A DNA stretch of 64,000 bases. Source: Sambucus nigra. Its lineage: Eukaryota; Streptophyta; Magnoliopsida; Dipsacales; Adoxaceae. The number at the start of each line of letters is the position of its first letter. Positions within the stretch are counted from its first letter, which is position 1. Shown here piece after piece: positions 46,981 to 58,962 of the stretch. The translations under genes and the position numbers were made by a program. The stretch covers positions 637,658,523 to 637,722,522 of the forward strand of contig OX422208.1 of assembly GCA_949130495.1 (NCBI GenBank). The letters are read 5' to 3'. The notes under the pieces were generated by a model. The model was not told where the DNA came from. It searched no databases and was given only the letters and a program-made list of their open reading frames with translations.

Positions 46981-47159
46981 AGATCCAAATCACTAGAAAT
47001 ATTTGTAATTTATAACTTTTCATTATAATGTAGTAGTAAATATGGATTTTATACAAATAAAGAGGTTCGAATCAAATGGTGAACAGGAAGTGCTAGAACG
47101 AAAAATAATGAAAACAATGGTTTGAAGGTGGCTTGTTTAGATTAATTTTCCTTTAGTAT

Positions 47160-47570
47160 TAATTTTCTTTATAGGTTTGAGTAACCCACTCGATATATGA
47201 CCAATTACATCAAACCTTTATTCATAAAGTCTTATGTGAATGGAGTCTTAATAAATAGAACCCTAATAGACAATAGAGTTGTTGTTAATATTATGTTATA
47301 TTAAATGCTGGCAAATATAAATATAAGGAATGCTAAATTTTCCTAAACTCAAATAATAATTTCAGGTTTTACTGAGGATCAAAAATCTGCGAAAGGGGTT
47401 TTCTACTAGACATAGAAGTTGAAACTAAAAAATCAAAAACAACTTTTTATGTAATTGATGCAAAACTAAGTTTCAATGATTTCGAGGGAGATTGGATTCA
47501 TGTTAACAATTGTATTCCTTCTTCCATGTATAAGAAATTGATTTGTTTTAAAGAAGATGGGAATATCAAA
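47160..47570 (+). pseudogene. Element D protease region
   Basis: ITKPLFIKSYVNGVLINRTL then LIDNRVVVNIMLYXML corresponds to the usual KPLYVKA...NRVLIDGGAAVNVMPYSML; the active-site DG is DN. Downstream TTFYVIDAKLSFNDFEGDWI and NNCIPSSMYKKLI match the conserved F.V.D...Y..LLGRDWIH...C.PS.LHQ.L block. Confidence 0.7.
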
Positions 47571-47979
47571 TAAGTGGAGGTTTATACCTTTCCTTTCCAT
47601 GTAATCTCAAGCTTTTTTGAAGCTCAACTATACCGGGAAAATGTTAGGCCAGTTAAAACAGCTGACATACATGTTAAAACATCAAGTGGGGAATGGCATG
47701 AGATGGATTTTTGTCTTATGGGACCATTTTAAGATGAAAAAAGTAGTTTTTCGATGTACAAGGACCCATGGAAATGGAAGAAATAAACAAGAGGCACTAG
47801 TCTTGTTTAAATTCAAATATTTAAGATAGAAAAATGAATAAACAATGAGAAGAAATTTAATTGGAATGACTATGTACTCAAAAAAGACAAAGAGGAATAA
47901 AAAGCTAGGAATATTAGTATATTATCAATTTCTCTTATTGAGTATAAAGAGCTAAAGGTTGAGAAACCAGATCCATTGG

Positions 47980-49570
47980 TGGAAGCCAATCTAGGTAATA
48001 TGAAAAATAAAAGAATAACTTATATGAGTGATAACCTGAGCAAAGAAGACCAAATATTGGCCACGAAATGTTTTCACAATTATACGAATTATTTTGCTTT
48101 GGAATATGATGAACTGCCACAAATGGATAGGAACTTAGTAAAACACTTATGATTGGGGATCGATATAAGTAGAAGAAAAAATTAACCTAAGAATATTTGA
48201 ATTATTATGCAATAGGAAGAACAAAAACCAAAAACTTTCTTTGAAAAACAAACCTAGGGATAATAATATAATAACTTTGTGGATTCAGTTACAATCTGAT
48301 ATAGAGAATGCTATTTGGTTATGATGAGTAGATACCTTCTTTTGTTCATCCAAAAGGTTTTTAAAACACTCCAAAATTCTTGGATCATCTTGTATATGAT
48401 CCACCCAAAGCTAGGTAGGTGTGTGGGAACCTTTAAAGATGAAAAATCTTTCGTTTACTTGAGATATAGTGATCTATCTCTAGGCCTCTTCATAAAAATG
48501 GGAAGATTGTTTTCTCTCTCCCCTCTCAAACCATAATAATGAATAATGCAACTTAAAACTCTAACTTAAACCAATATATAATTATCAGGATTAAAAATTT
48601 GTGCACCCTTTCAAAATGGTCTAAGATTACCAAAGTCTAATCAAGACGACCCTTAGACTTAACTATCAAGGGTGGCCCTATTAAATACATTCCCGGATGT
48701 ACCAATTATCATCCTCTTTTGAACTAGCGTATAAGTTCTCAAAGCATTAGACAGATTCCGTAGTTTTAGATAAACCACTAGGATTATATCGCAACTGTTT
48801 TGATTCAATGTCAACCCCTTATATAGGTTGTGAACTATTTATTAGTATTAGAACCAGATTTTCGATCTTCTGTGATCAAGCCAAACATAATTCACTAGAA
48901 GTCTTACTAAGTAATGTTGACCAACATGTATAGAATAATATATTTAAAAGCATAAATATAAAGCATTCTCAAAAACATGATTGTCATTTCAAAATGAATA
49001 AGATAATACTTTATTAATAAATAAAAAGGTATTTACATGGTTTTAAGAATAAAACCCCAATAAAGACTGCCTATTAAATAATGGTATAACCATGTGAAAC
49101 AACTGTTGTGACTTATGACCCCGACTGTTATAGTAAAAATAAAAGAAGAAATGAAAGATTGTTAAATGATGGGTTCATTTGCACTTCCACGTATCTCTAC
49201 TGGATATCAAATATAGTTTTTATAATAAGGGTGTGCTTTGATTTTTAATATCTAAATGCAGTTAAACCTAAGGATCAGTACCCCATACTTTTAGTTAAAA
49301 AAATATGTATTGTTGAATGTAACCAAATTAATTGGCCACCTATCATAGGGGAATAATACCATTTTTCATGATATGGTTGGTACATTTTTAAAATATTACA
49401 TTGATGATATAGTTCAAAATTCTAAAACTATATCTCACCACATAGAGATTTTAGTGGAACAAAATATTTTGAAAGAATTAAGGCTTCACTAATTAAAATT
49501 AAATCATTTAAAATGTGCTTTTGGATTTTTTACTAGAAATTTCCTAGGATACCTGGTGTACAAAATGGGG
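47980..49570 (+). pseudogene. Element D reverse transcriptase, split by an insertion
   Basis: N-terminal part 48000-48160: ITYMSDNLSKEDQ, YTNYFALEYDELPQMDR. RT resumes at ~49136: IKEEMK..LL, GFICTSTYLYWISNIV, IRVCFDF, YLNAVKPKDQYPIL. The palm core is deleted, and it continues with FHDMVGTFLKYYIDDIVQNSK (49370-49430) and LKLNHLKCAFGFF. The catalytic motif reads YIDD. Between 48160 and 49135 lies unrelated sequence. Confidence 0.72.
48160..49135. other. Unidentified ~1-kb insertion in element D RT
   Basis: The RT reading stops and resumes on either side. The inserted A/T-rich DNA has no clear ORF, TIR or target site duplication. Blocks such as ccctttcaaaatggtctaag and the run of ataaataaaaagg near its right end suggest an LTR or other transposon fragment, but I cannot assign it. 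Confidence 0.4.
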
Positions 49571-49812
49571 TTCAAGTGGATAAAAATAAATCTGAATCTA
49601 TAATCGAAAGTAAGGCTCCTAAAACAATCAAAATATTACAAAGGTTTTTTGGTCAAGTTAATTTTCTTCGAATATTTATCTTTAATGTTGCGGGTAAAAC
49701 TAAGATATTTTCTCATTTTTTGATGATGAAAAATAAGGAGGAATTGGAATAGAAAGAAGAACATGAGGGATCATTCCAAGAAATTCAAACGTATTTTCCT
49801 AATCCCCCTACA

Positions 49813-50660
49813 TTGGCACAACCAAAGGATGACAAGACTTCTAAGCTTTACATAGTTGTTGTTGACTCTTTAATTGGGGTTATTTTAGCTCAAGACAATG
49901 AAGTGAACAAAGAGAAGACTATTTATTATCTCAGTAAATTTCTAAATAAACATGAATGTAAATATTCTCTGATGACAAAAATATATTTTAAATTTTACTT
50001 CGCAATAATGAAATTAAGATATTACCTATTACATAATAAAGTAATTATTATTTCAAAGTTTAATTTAATTATATGCTTATCATACCATTTCTAAATAGAA
50101 TTGGTGAATGGGTTTTGGCTCTATCAGAGTTTTACTTACATTATGTTCCCCAGTTGGTTTTAAAGGCAAAACATTTGCTATATTTCTATCAAACCATCCT
50201 TAATGGGATGAATTTGAAGGAGAGTATGAAATAGATTATGTATCTATAAGCCCTCAAAAACTTTGGATTGATGGTTCTAAGATTGAACTTATGTCAAGCA
50301 TGGGAGTAAATATAGAATCTTCCGGACATATCAAAACTAAACATGGGTTTAGATTATAAACTAATTCATTTTTTTAATAATAATGTAGAGTATGAAACAT
50401 TATTAATGGGCTTAAAAATCCTTCAAAATTTCAAGGCCTCGATGATTCAAGTGTATGGCGATTCTCAGTTGCTCATAAAATAAATAACACGTGAATATAA
50501 ATAGTTCAATGACGTGTTAACCTTATACAACTAAACAACTTTGGAATGTTTATCCAAGTTTAATGAAGTCACACTGAATTATTTCCCAAGATTCCTGAAT
50601 GAAGTAACCAATGAAATGGCTCAAAAAGCCTCTGGATTTGAGTCTGGTGAGAGCTTCGAA
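49813..50660 (+). pseudogene. Element D RNase H and archaeal-type RNase H
   Basis: 49813-50094 is the first RNase H: LYIVVVDSLIGVILAQDN, KTIYYLSKFLNKHECKYSLM, AIMKLRYYLL. The second RNase H follows at ~50255-50650 in several frames: KTLWIDGSKIE, YETLLMGLKIL, IQVYGDSQLLIK, LNYFPRFLNEVTNEMAQKASG. Having both is the Tat-lineage mark. Confidence 0.8.
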
Positions 50661-50879
50661 GGAAGGTGGAAGCTAAATTATATCACTAAATTATTATCTT
50701 TTCTTCAAAAATAAATTTCCCCAAATGTAAATCAATCATATGCATGTTCATAAAGAGTAGAGAAAACCTGCAATTTATTATATAACAAAGCCTAACAGTA
50801 AGGGTGATAGAGTTGCTAAGTTAAGATCCATAAACTACATAATGTATGTTGGGAAATTGTTCAGGAGAAGTGATGATGA

Positions 50880-51323
50880 CATGATATTAGTATTTGAATT
50901 TACTTAGAGGTTAAGGTACACCCTAACTAAATCTTCACCATATTATGCCCAATTAAATGGGAAAGAAAAGGCTAAAAACAAGATGATAAAAGAAATTTCG
51001 TGCAAGGTCCTTGAAAATAATTCCAAGGATTGGAACAATTTATCCCAAGAAGTGTTGTAGGAATATAGTTACTCTAAAAAATCAAGTACAAAAGAGTGTG
51101 ACCAATAAGTGGGAATGATGTTTTGTCTTTATTTGAGATAATATTAAATTCACTAAGGCCCTGTTTGGTTGTGAAAATTGTTTGATTATATAAATTGGGT
51201 CACTGTGAATTAGTGAATTCTAAATGAGTGGATTTGAAATGAGTTTAAATCCAATTTTACGCAATGTTTGTTGATCTAAAATTGATGTTAAGTTTCTATG
51301 AGAAAAAAAAAGTAAAAAACAAA

Positions 51324-51375
<52 letters not shown>

Positions 51376-52032
51376 AGGAAGGGAGGGAAAGAGAGAAGAG
51401 AATGCACTTTATATGTCTCCTATTTGAAATTGATGCATTTTACTTTTTTTGTGAAATGATCCAATTTCAGATTTTACACATGCCCTAAAATGGGACAATT
51501 AACGAATCATTTCATTAATGAAACCAAACACAATTAATGGATCAATTTGTAAATGGACAAATTTATAAATGAATCAATTTACAATTTTGGGACAACCAAG
51601 CAGGGCCTAAGGGTTGTGGCTCAAAATGAATTAACAATTAAAGAGTGTGACCAATAAATGTATATGGAATTGGTAAATATAGATGAATATAGCTTCATAG
51701 ACTTAAACAACATATTAGTTTATAAGAAAAAAGCGGCTGAAAGCTACAATAAAAGGGTGAAAAGAGAACCTTCAATGAAGGGTACGTGGTGTAGAAAACA
51801 ATGCTCCACTTGGATCAAAGACCTAACATTAAAAAGTAATCTCCTGTATGGGAAGGATCATTTCAAATCCCAAATGTTTATAAAGATTGATCATACCATC
51901 TCAAGAACTGGAATGGTAATATTTTATATGAAAAATACCATTGGGAAAATTCCTAAAATAATATTATCCTACAATATGGGAGTTAATGCAATAAAAGAAA
52001 TACAGGAAAATAAAACTTTCACTCACCATTAA
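50880..52032 (+). pseudogene. Element D integrase, interrupted by a MITE
   Basis: SSPYYAQLNGKEKAKNKMIKE and DWNNLSQEVL..YSYSKKSST (50935-51090) match the part around the catalytic Glu (SSPYYAQANGQAEA.NK); the Glu position here reads Lys (GKEKAKNK). After the MITE, 51658-52032 is the C-terminal part (LVNIDEY..., KKKAAESYNKRVKREPSM). Only fragments of the zinc-binding and early core regions are visible. Confidence 0.75.
51157..51607. mobile_element. Tourist-like (PIF/Harbinger) MITE
   Basis: 451 bp. Left end GGCCCTGTTTGGTTGTG and right end GACAACCAAGCAGGGCC form terminal inverted repeats with one mismatch in 16. They are flanked by TAA on both sides (51154-51156 and 51608-51610), the 3-bp target site typical of PIF/Harbinger. 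No transposase. A GA microsatellite (51327-51370) lies inside. Confidence 0.88.
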
Positions 52033-52722
52033 AATATTAGTTTATAAAGGACCTAAAATTAGCAGAGAAATTTTGATACATAGATATTTGTTCTGGAATT
52101 TAAAGATGACTATCAGCAAAGCATGGAGATTCGAGTGTTGTGACTTAGAGCTCTAACACCATAGAGTCCAATTTAGAATACAAGTCAGTAACTTCTTCCT
52201 TAGCGTTAGTTAATTCATCATTAAATTTATGTAACACCCCATATTCTCAACATATAGTCCATTAGGCTGAAGCGTCGAATACAGGGAGCATTGTGCAATT
52301 TATATCATTCTCAGCATCAACAATAAGTAAAACTGACAATAAATAAAAACCATCCACAACATCGATAGTGCTAATGAACAAAAACAAAAATAACTTAATT
52401 GAATAAAATAAATTTCCAATAGAATTGAATCCACTATAACAAGTTTTCAACATATTAAAGTGTCCAGTTGCATGTAAATGAACTATTGAAAACAAAATAG
52501 CTACTAGAGAAACAATTTAAATGAAATCGGCTCTGACACTAAGGATGATGAACCAGACCTCCACTAATCTGCAACTTTGACTGCTCAGGCCAATTATAAC
52601 TACTGAATCCTACCGCTCCTTATAATAATAAATGTATCTAAGGGTTAAAGGTTTTACATAATTAAGTCAATGCCCTAAAGTCGCAAGAAATATTATGTTG
52701 CTTAATAGTATAAAATGCAACC
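52033..52722. other. Unassigned stretch between element D and Tat2
   Basis: No gene. At 52231 tgtaacaccccatattctca resembles a common plant LTR start, and near 52528 ggctctgacactaa resembles a reversed initiator-Met PBS, but no matching partner sequences are present. Confidence 0.35.
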
Positions 52723-55397
52723 TATAGACACCATATCTTAGTATCGGCCCTAAGCAGCTCCTTAGGTCTCTAGCACTCACTCATCCACCACAACCCCTAA
52801 GTCATACTCCGAGTACTGGTCTGGAGGCCACTAGGTGCTCTCGGCCCCGTATGGCTCTGTTCAACTTCCTCGTTTGAGAAAAAGTTCATGAATTTTTAAA
52901 GGGATATGAAATTCCTTTCCAATGGTTTACCCCATGCGTGAATATGCCTTAGGATTCGGATGAACGATCTTTTTTCCTCCCAAAGTTTCCTATCGAGTGA
53001 ACAATGGGCTCTTTGGTCCCCGTGCAACCTCGATCAACTCTTGAAATTGGGAGTTGCTCAATGGATTCTTAAAAGTCTTTGAATACCCTTTCCAACGATT
53101 TGTCCCATACATGATTCTGACTTACGGTTATCTTTTTACAACCATTTTTTTCCAAGAAATTCGTCTCAGACTGGCGAATGGAAACCTAGGACCCTATCTA
53201 TCGGAAGTGTGTCTGGGGTTTTATGCTGATAGGCAGGTCAAGACCCTTGTCGATCGGTACCTCCTTGTCTCTATAAATAGAGGCCATGTCAATACTTTGA
53301 AAGGCACCCCTAAACATCCCTCTGAGCAATTCAGATGACATTCTCTTGAATTTAGGGTTGTTCCCCTCTTAAAAGGCCCATTTCCCACATTCTATTTGTC
53401 CTTTTTATACTCCTTTTAGTAAAATTGTCACCCATATCCTCATACCACCATCATCTTATCCTGAGATCAGGGCATCTACAATCAAGATCCGTTCCAAGTA
53501 TTCATAAGAAGTTACAACTCTCCGCCCATGTCTTTAAATTATCTTATTTTATCATTAGTCACTTTAGTGTTTTATTTCATTACATCACGTACCTTAATTC
53601 CAAACCTTTATTGTTAGTGTTTTCATATACTTTATATAAAAACAAAAATAAGAAAAAGAGGGTTTACTTGTAAATTCCGAATAAGTAATTCTCATCACAT
53701 TTTATCACACCAAAACACCTTTTTTCTACATACACATAAGAAAAGTTCCCGATTGGATTTATGGATTAAATCCCACGTCGTATGTCCTTTAAAATAAGTG
53801 GACTTTGATGCCTACCGGGCAATGTAGGCATATTGGGTAAATCCTCATACTCGAGTCCTCTCATATACATTTGTTACCTTGTTTTATTATATATTCTTAA
53901 TACATTTTATATGATTCCTTGCCCGTGTCTTGTTCGATATACAAATTCATTGTTCTATAATGACTTGTAAATCGGCAAACACTTATAGCATACTTTGAAT
54001 TACCTTTTTCGGAACACTCCTAAGGATTACCTCACCCTGCCTTTATTCATAACATGAGTTGAGCAAATCCATTTTCTATTTGTATTATGCACATAAGCGC
54101 ACACATCACAAGGTTTAATAGGAGAATATTAACACATGCCCATGAGAGACCTAAAGGGAAGGATGGGTGCGTAACACCTTACTATTACTTAACTTAGTCC
54201 CCGAACCCTTAAACTTCTTGGTTTCGCAAGCATTAATTTTGTCCTTGATGCCTTTCTCTCGAGGCAAAAACATTTTTTTGCCTATTTTTTGTAAAATAGG
54301 TTGACGACTCTATCTCTACATATCACCCAACATCGACGATGACCGAGTGCCTTAAGAAAGGACGTAATCCCACACGCACGCCGAAAGGGAAAGAAAGGGG
54401 GAGGAAAAGGACCCTCCTTAGGAGACCCCCTGACACCGACCTCGGGATGGACACATTGGCGCCTCTGCTAAGGACATTTTAAGATGATTAGGCATTATTT
54501 CTGCTTAGGGGTTATTATTTTATGTACGTGTGTGTATGAATCTACCTGTATGTACCCTTCTCTCATCTATTTACCTTTTTGTATATATCCCTCTAATGTA
54601 CATATCACTTTCCACTCACTTATACACTTCACACACTTGTATATACTCTTTATGTATACTTCACACACTTACACCTATCTTCACTTTGTAGGCATATTTC
54701 AAACAAACCACTTTGAATATCTATGTTTAGGCTCCACTATCACACACCCACACTTGTATATTTCTCTATGTTCACTTACACATATCGCAGACCACTTGTA
54801 GTTGATCCATGTATAGGCTCACTACCATACACACTCACTTTTATATTCTCATGTCCCTTACTAACTCACATCTATCCATGTGTAGTATAATCTCCACGCT
54901 AGATTTACTCGTCATAATACTTGTATATACTCCCTCATTAGTATAATAATCCCTTTACTCATCATGACAATAAAAATGATAAAAAGTACTCTCTCTCTCT
55001 CCATAATATGTTAATTAAGACTCATGCATTTTTTCACATTGCATCACCAAAAGCACGGGAATATTGACCAAAACTTTATCCCATATTGGGGGTTACTTTG
55101 TGATGGGCACTGGTCTTGCGGGTTGAAATTAGCCTAAGCATTATGACTCTCACCTTCCATTGTCCTTGTACCTTTGATGTATATCGAACGGTTACGCCCG
55201 CATCGTATTTCTTGACGAAACTCATGACAGGAAGTATATAGAAGGGAACTCATTCACGCATATTGAGTATATCGAATTTTCTCTCACACATACTATCCCC
55301 ACGAGGTATATAGTGAGGCAATTCATGTACACTCAGGTATATCAAATGGCTTGTCCACACATACCGATGAGTGATTGTCTGTATAGGAAAGAGGTAT
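52723..55397 (+). mobile_element. Tat2: LTR, PBS and leader of a diverged Tat element
   Basis: LTR 52723-54455 (TATAGACACC...GATGGACACA), PBS TGGCGCCTCTGCTAAGGA at 54457-54474 (decayed), then leader to 55397 where Sirevirus C is inserted. The LTR follows the Tat1 LTR in order but with many differences, and is ~300 bp shorter. The leader block 55178-55365 is the best-conserved part. No coding sequence lies in the window; the rest would be beyond the right edge. Confidence 0.82.
53272..53279 (+). promoter_or_regulatory. TATA box of Tat2 LTR
   Basis: TATAAATA, with TGTCGATCGGTA ~22 bp before it and gctgataggcagg further upstream, a decayed version of the Tat promoter module. Confidence 0.6.
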
Positions 55398-56332
55398 TGA
55401 GAACGTGTGTGCTCGCGTTCAAATGATCAAATTATATTTAAAACACATTTTAACCCAAACAAACCCTAAATATGCAACTAGGTGTGATTGAAACAATATG
55501 AAATCATGCAAGAGTTATTCAAACACACATAATTGAGGAAAAATCCCCCACAGGGGCAAAACCATTTATTTTCACTATAATTTGTAATAAAACGGCTTAC
55601 AATCGGATTACAATGAAAATACAAGTTGACTAAGAATTACCCTCAGGTATCGGATTCTGTAGTCGCGGCTAGAATTATCCCTTTCCAGTAGGGCTGCAAT
55701 GGAGAAGAAGAACGGTCTCCTACACAAGGGTTGAACTACAAAACTGCGTTCCTAGGTTACCAAAAGGATTCACAAATGTATGGATTTTGTGTGAATCAAA
55801 ATACCTAGAGTATTGGTACTCAATAGGTGAAGACTTGGGGCTTTCTCTACTCTGAAAATCGTGTATAGAAGTCTTGGAAAAACCACTTCCCGTAGTGGGA
55901 TTAAATAGGAGAACTTGAGCCCTAAAATTCGGAACATGATCTGAACACGATCTGTTTGAAATTATCCTCGTCGGATCGGTTCGGTCTCTTTAGGCGGATC
56001 GGCCCGGTGACATCGGATCGGTTCCTTTTTGAAGGCGGATCAATCTGGTTGGCACCGGATCGGTTCGGCTTTTTAGCTTCATCGGTTCTCTATGGATCCG
56101 GGGTACACTGGCCTCACCTCAGTAGGCGGATCGGTCCGGTCTGTTTAGGCGAATCGGTCCGGAGGAACCAGATCGGTTCTTTTATCTGGGCCGGATCGGT
56201 CCGGTCTGTTCCCTGATTCCTTTTCTGCCTTTGATATTCAGATTCCGTTGATGAGCGTATGATTCTTGAATTTTCTCAACGGTGTAACGGCGTACGACAT
56301 ATAAAATGCTCATGGACAAAAATGTCCTTACA
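55398..56332 (-). repeat. Sirevirus C 3' LTR
   Basis: 935 bp, plus-strand TGAGAACGTGTG...GTCCTTACA. U3 (55960-56215) holds about ten CGGATCGGT-type motifs. Downstream on the minus strand is a TATA-like TATTTAAT (~55901-55909). Confidence 0.9.
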
Positions 56333-56690
56333 AATCTCCCCCTATGTCTATGCCGGTACATACATAAAAACAAACATCCAAATTATCAATCATAAAAAAT
56401 TGCCTATACAAATCTACCCTTCCATGAACCCAAAACTGAAAGAGTACAAGTGAATAAGACTGCATCGTTTGATCTTCAAATCTTCAGGAATCTCAAATCT
56501 TTTCTCATCAGGGTGTGCAATTTAGTGATCACCAATGTAGTACCTACACACATGAGATAAAGAAAAATACCAAGTGACATATCGAGTTTGAAATGATGAG
56601 ATAAACATATATATATCAATTTATGAGCAAACTCAATTTTCAAATCTCCCCCATAATAAGATAATTCATTCTCCCCCTTTTTATGATGTC
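56333..56690 (-). other. Sirevirus C polypurine tracts
   Basis: On the minus strand CATAGGGGGAGATT (56333-56346) abuts the LTR. Two more tracts lie upstream: TATGGGGGAGATTTG (near 56640-56655) and AAAAAGGGGGAGAATG (near 56667-56683). Repeated polypurine tracts are a known Sirevirus trait. Confidence 0.75.
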
Positions 56691-57879
56691 CCCAAATAGA
56701 CAAATGAGAGAAACAAATCAAATAAGCACTAGCGGGGTGACACTAGGATAAAACCACACCATGAATGAACACAAAGCAACCAAGTCGATGTTAGCGTAAA
56801 TGAAGTGGTGTGATCAAATTCGATAGGAAAATAAATGCATATAAACATGACATATGTGCACGATGAATATTGGATATTCCTAGCGAATGAACTCAAATAC
56901 TTCCTTTGGTGTAAAATAATGACAATATAAGATATTGACTCAATCAAATCAACAAATCAAAGCTCAAAATGATTTTCACACCAATAACGTCCAAAATGAT
57001 TTTATGCATTTTCAGGACTTCCAAGGAAGTGCAAACCCATTTATATTCTCCAACCAAACTCCCTCAGATATTATTTTGAATAGAGGCATTCTAAATTCTC
57101 AAACTTTGGAGAATTGATGGTGAAACCTAAGTGGCCCATATTTGGCATGAATTGCTTTTTATTGCCTATAAATTTTTTCGGGCTCTTTTAACCTCTTGGG
57201 ACCTTGGATATTAAAATTCCTATATTTTTTAGATCCTTTTTAACGGTGGCTTTTGCGCAAAGGATAGATGATTACCTTTCGCAACCCCTCCCCGTTATAC
57301 AAAAACACACTGTCTCACCAAAATAGTTTTTTACATGCATTCCAATCTTGTCAAGTTTTATCGCATATTGTACATTGTATAGACAGAATTTAGATGGAAT
57401 TACTCAAGCCAATATGAGATAGACAAGTGCAATAAGCAAATATAGCCGTGCATGTGTGCAATAAAGGATATAGGAGTCAAACATGTAGGAAGATATCACT
57501 AATTACATCTCAAAGACTCCAACCAATGTAAAGCACATGGATGAAATGATGTAGCCTCTCAAATCTCTATCAAACAGTCACATGGATATATGGAATGAAG
57601 TTGTGACTTGGCTATCTTAAATGCTCATCCATAAAAGGTTCTTAAAAGTACAAAAATCTTTTTGGTCTATTTCAAAAATTTTATCAAAATAAAATCTTTT
57701 TGTGCTTTTCTTAAACAAAATAAAGAAAATCTTTTTGTATTTTTCAAAAGAAATATAAAAAGCAAAAAGAATAAACAAAGCTGTACAACTAAGCAATGGT
57801 ACATATAAAACAGACTAGCACTAGGAAGCATATGATATGAACATGAAGTATCATCCTATTCTAGACATAGACCAACCCC
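56691..57879 (-). other. Sirevirus C 3' untranslated region
   Basis: About 1.2 kb between pol and the polypurine tracts, with no reading frame of note on the minus strand and no env-like gene. A/T-rich, with repeated aaaaatctttttg blocks (57650-57760). Confidence 0.6.
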
Positions 57880-58962
57880 TCAGTCAACTGTGCAGATCCC
57901 CAAAGACTTCCTAAGACTCTCAAATCTAAGGGCATCTAATGGTTTCGTGAAAATATCGGCTAACTGACGGTCGGTGGGAACAAAACTCAGGGATACAGTG
58001 TTCTACTCAACTAACTAACGAATAAAGTGCTCACGTATCCTGATGTGTTTTGTGTGCGAATGCTGGACGGGATTACGAGATATGTGTATCGCGCTCATGG
58101 GATTACGAGATATGTGTATCGCGCTCGTGTTATCATAAGAAATGATCATGGTGTCTTGTGAAATCCCATAATCCTCCAACATTTGCTTCATCCACAAGAG
58201 TTGTGTGCAATAACTCCCGGCTGCAATGTACTCAGCCTTCGCAGTGGACAAAGAGATGGAATTTTGCTTCTTGCTCAGCCAGGAGACAAGAGCAGAACCA
58301 AAATAGAAACACCCACCAGAAGTGCTCCTACAACCATCTACATCCCCAGCCCAATCGGTATCCGAATAGGCGGACAAACGGTCATCGGTCTCAAAGGAAT
58401 ACCAAATATCGTATGATAGAGTCCCACTCACGTATTTAATAATACATTTTAGAGCAAGTAAATGTGACTCTTTCGGGGATGCCTGATATCGCGCACAGAC
58501 TCCAACACTAAAGGCGATGTCGGGACGACTGGCAGTCAAGTAGAGAAGACTACCTATCATACTCCGATATAAGGTTTGCTCTACGTACTTGCCTAAAGTG
58601 TCCTTACTAAGCTTGGTAGTGGTACTCATAGGTGTACGTGCATGCTTAGCGGAGTCTAAACCAAATTTATTCACTAGGTCTCTAGCATACTTGGATTGGG
58701 AGATGAACATCCCATCCTCTAGCTGACGAACCTGGAGACCAAGGAAGAATGTAAGCTCACCAACCATGCTCATTTCAAACTCATTTTTCATCTCCTCCTC
58801 AAAGTGGTGAGCATGCTGGGAGCATGTGGATCTAAAGACTATGTCGTCCACATAGACCTGGGTAACCAAAATAGCACCGTCATCTCTCCTGATGAACAAC
58901 GTCATATCTACTCCCCCTCTCTTGAAGCCTCGAGCTAAGAGATAGGAAGTAAGCCTCTCGTA
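57880..58962 (-). pseudogene. pol: Sirevirus C pol, RT C-terminal part and RNase H
   Basis: Same frame as the upstream ORF after a TAG (58963-58965) at the Trp of the usual QAPRAWYERL. Contains the catalytic YVDDIVF (~58850), FFLGLQVRQ, SRPDIAFSVG, DTDWAGDVDGCRSTSGG and LSTAKAEYIAAGS. A 30-bp tandem duplication (58069-58098, 58099-58128) repeats ten residues. Two TAG codons at 58015-58017 and 58003-58005 stand where Glu and Gln are usual (FIRELVEQN). The tail, DIFTKPLDALRFESLRKSLG, ends at 57880. Confidence 0.88.

Larger units (their letters stand above)
45597..52230 (+). mobile_element. Element D: ancient Tat/Ogre-type gypsy element
   Basis: Very decayed internal region in the order gag, protease, RT, RNase H, archaeal-type RNase H, integrase. 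The domain text differs from Tat1 (aRH reads LWIDGSK and VYGDSQLLIK against MFFDGTS and VYGDSALIIG), so it is another family of the same lineage. No LTR can be assigned with confidence; the LTR at 52723 is followed by its own PBS and so opens a separate element. Two insertions break it, an unknown ~1-kb sequence in RT and a MITE in integrase. Confidence 0.75.

Noticed and set aside
51264..51488. Arg/Glu-repeat frame
   Set aside because: It is produced by the GA microsatellite inside the MITE.
52231..52545. TGTAACACCCC start and reversed PBS-like ggctctgacacta as a separate LTR element
   Set aside because: The two signals point in orientations that do not make one element, and no partner LTR, PPT or coding sequence is present.
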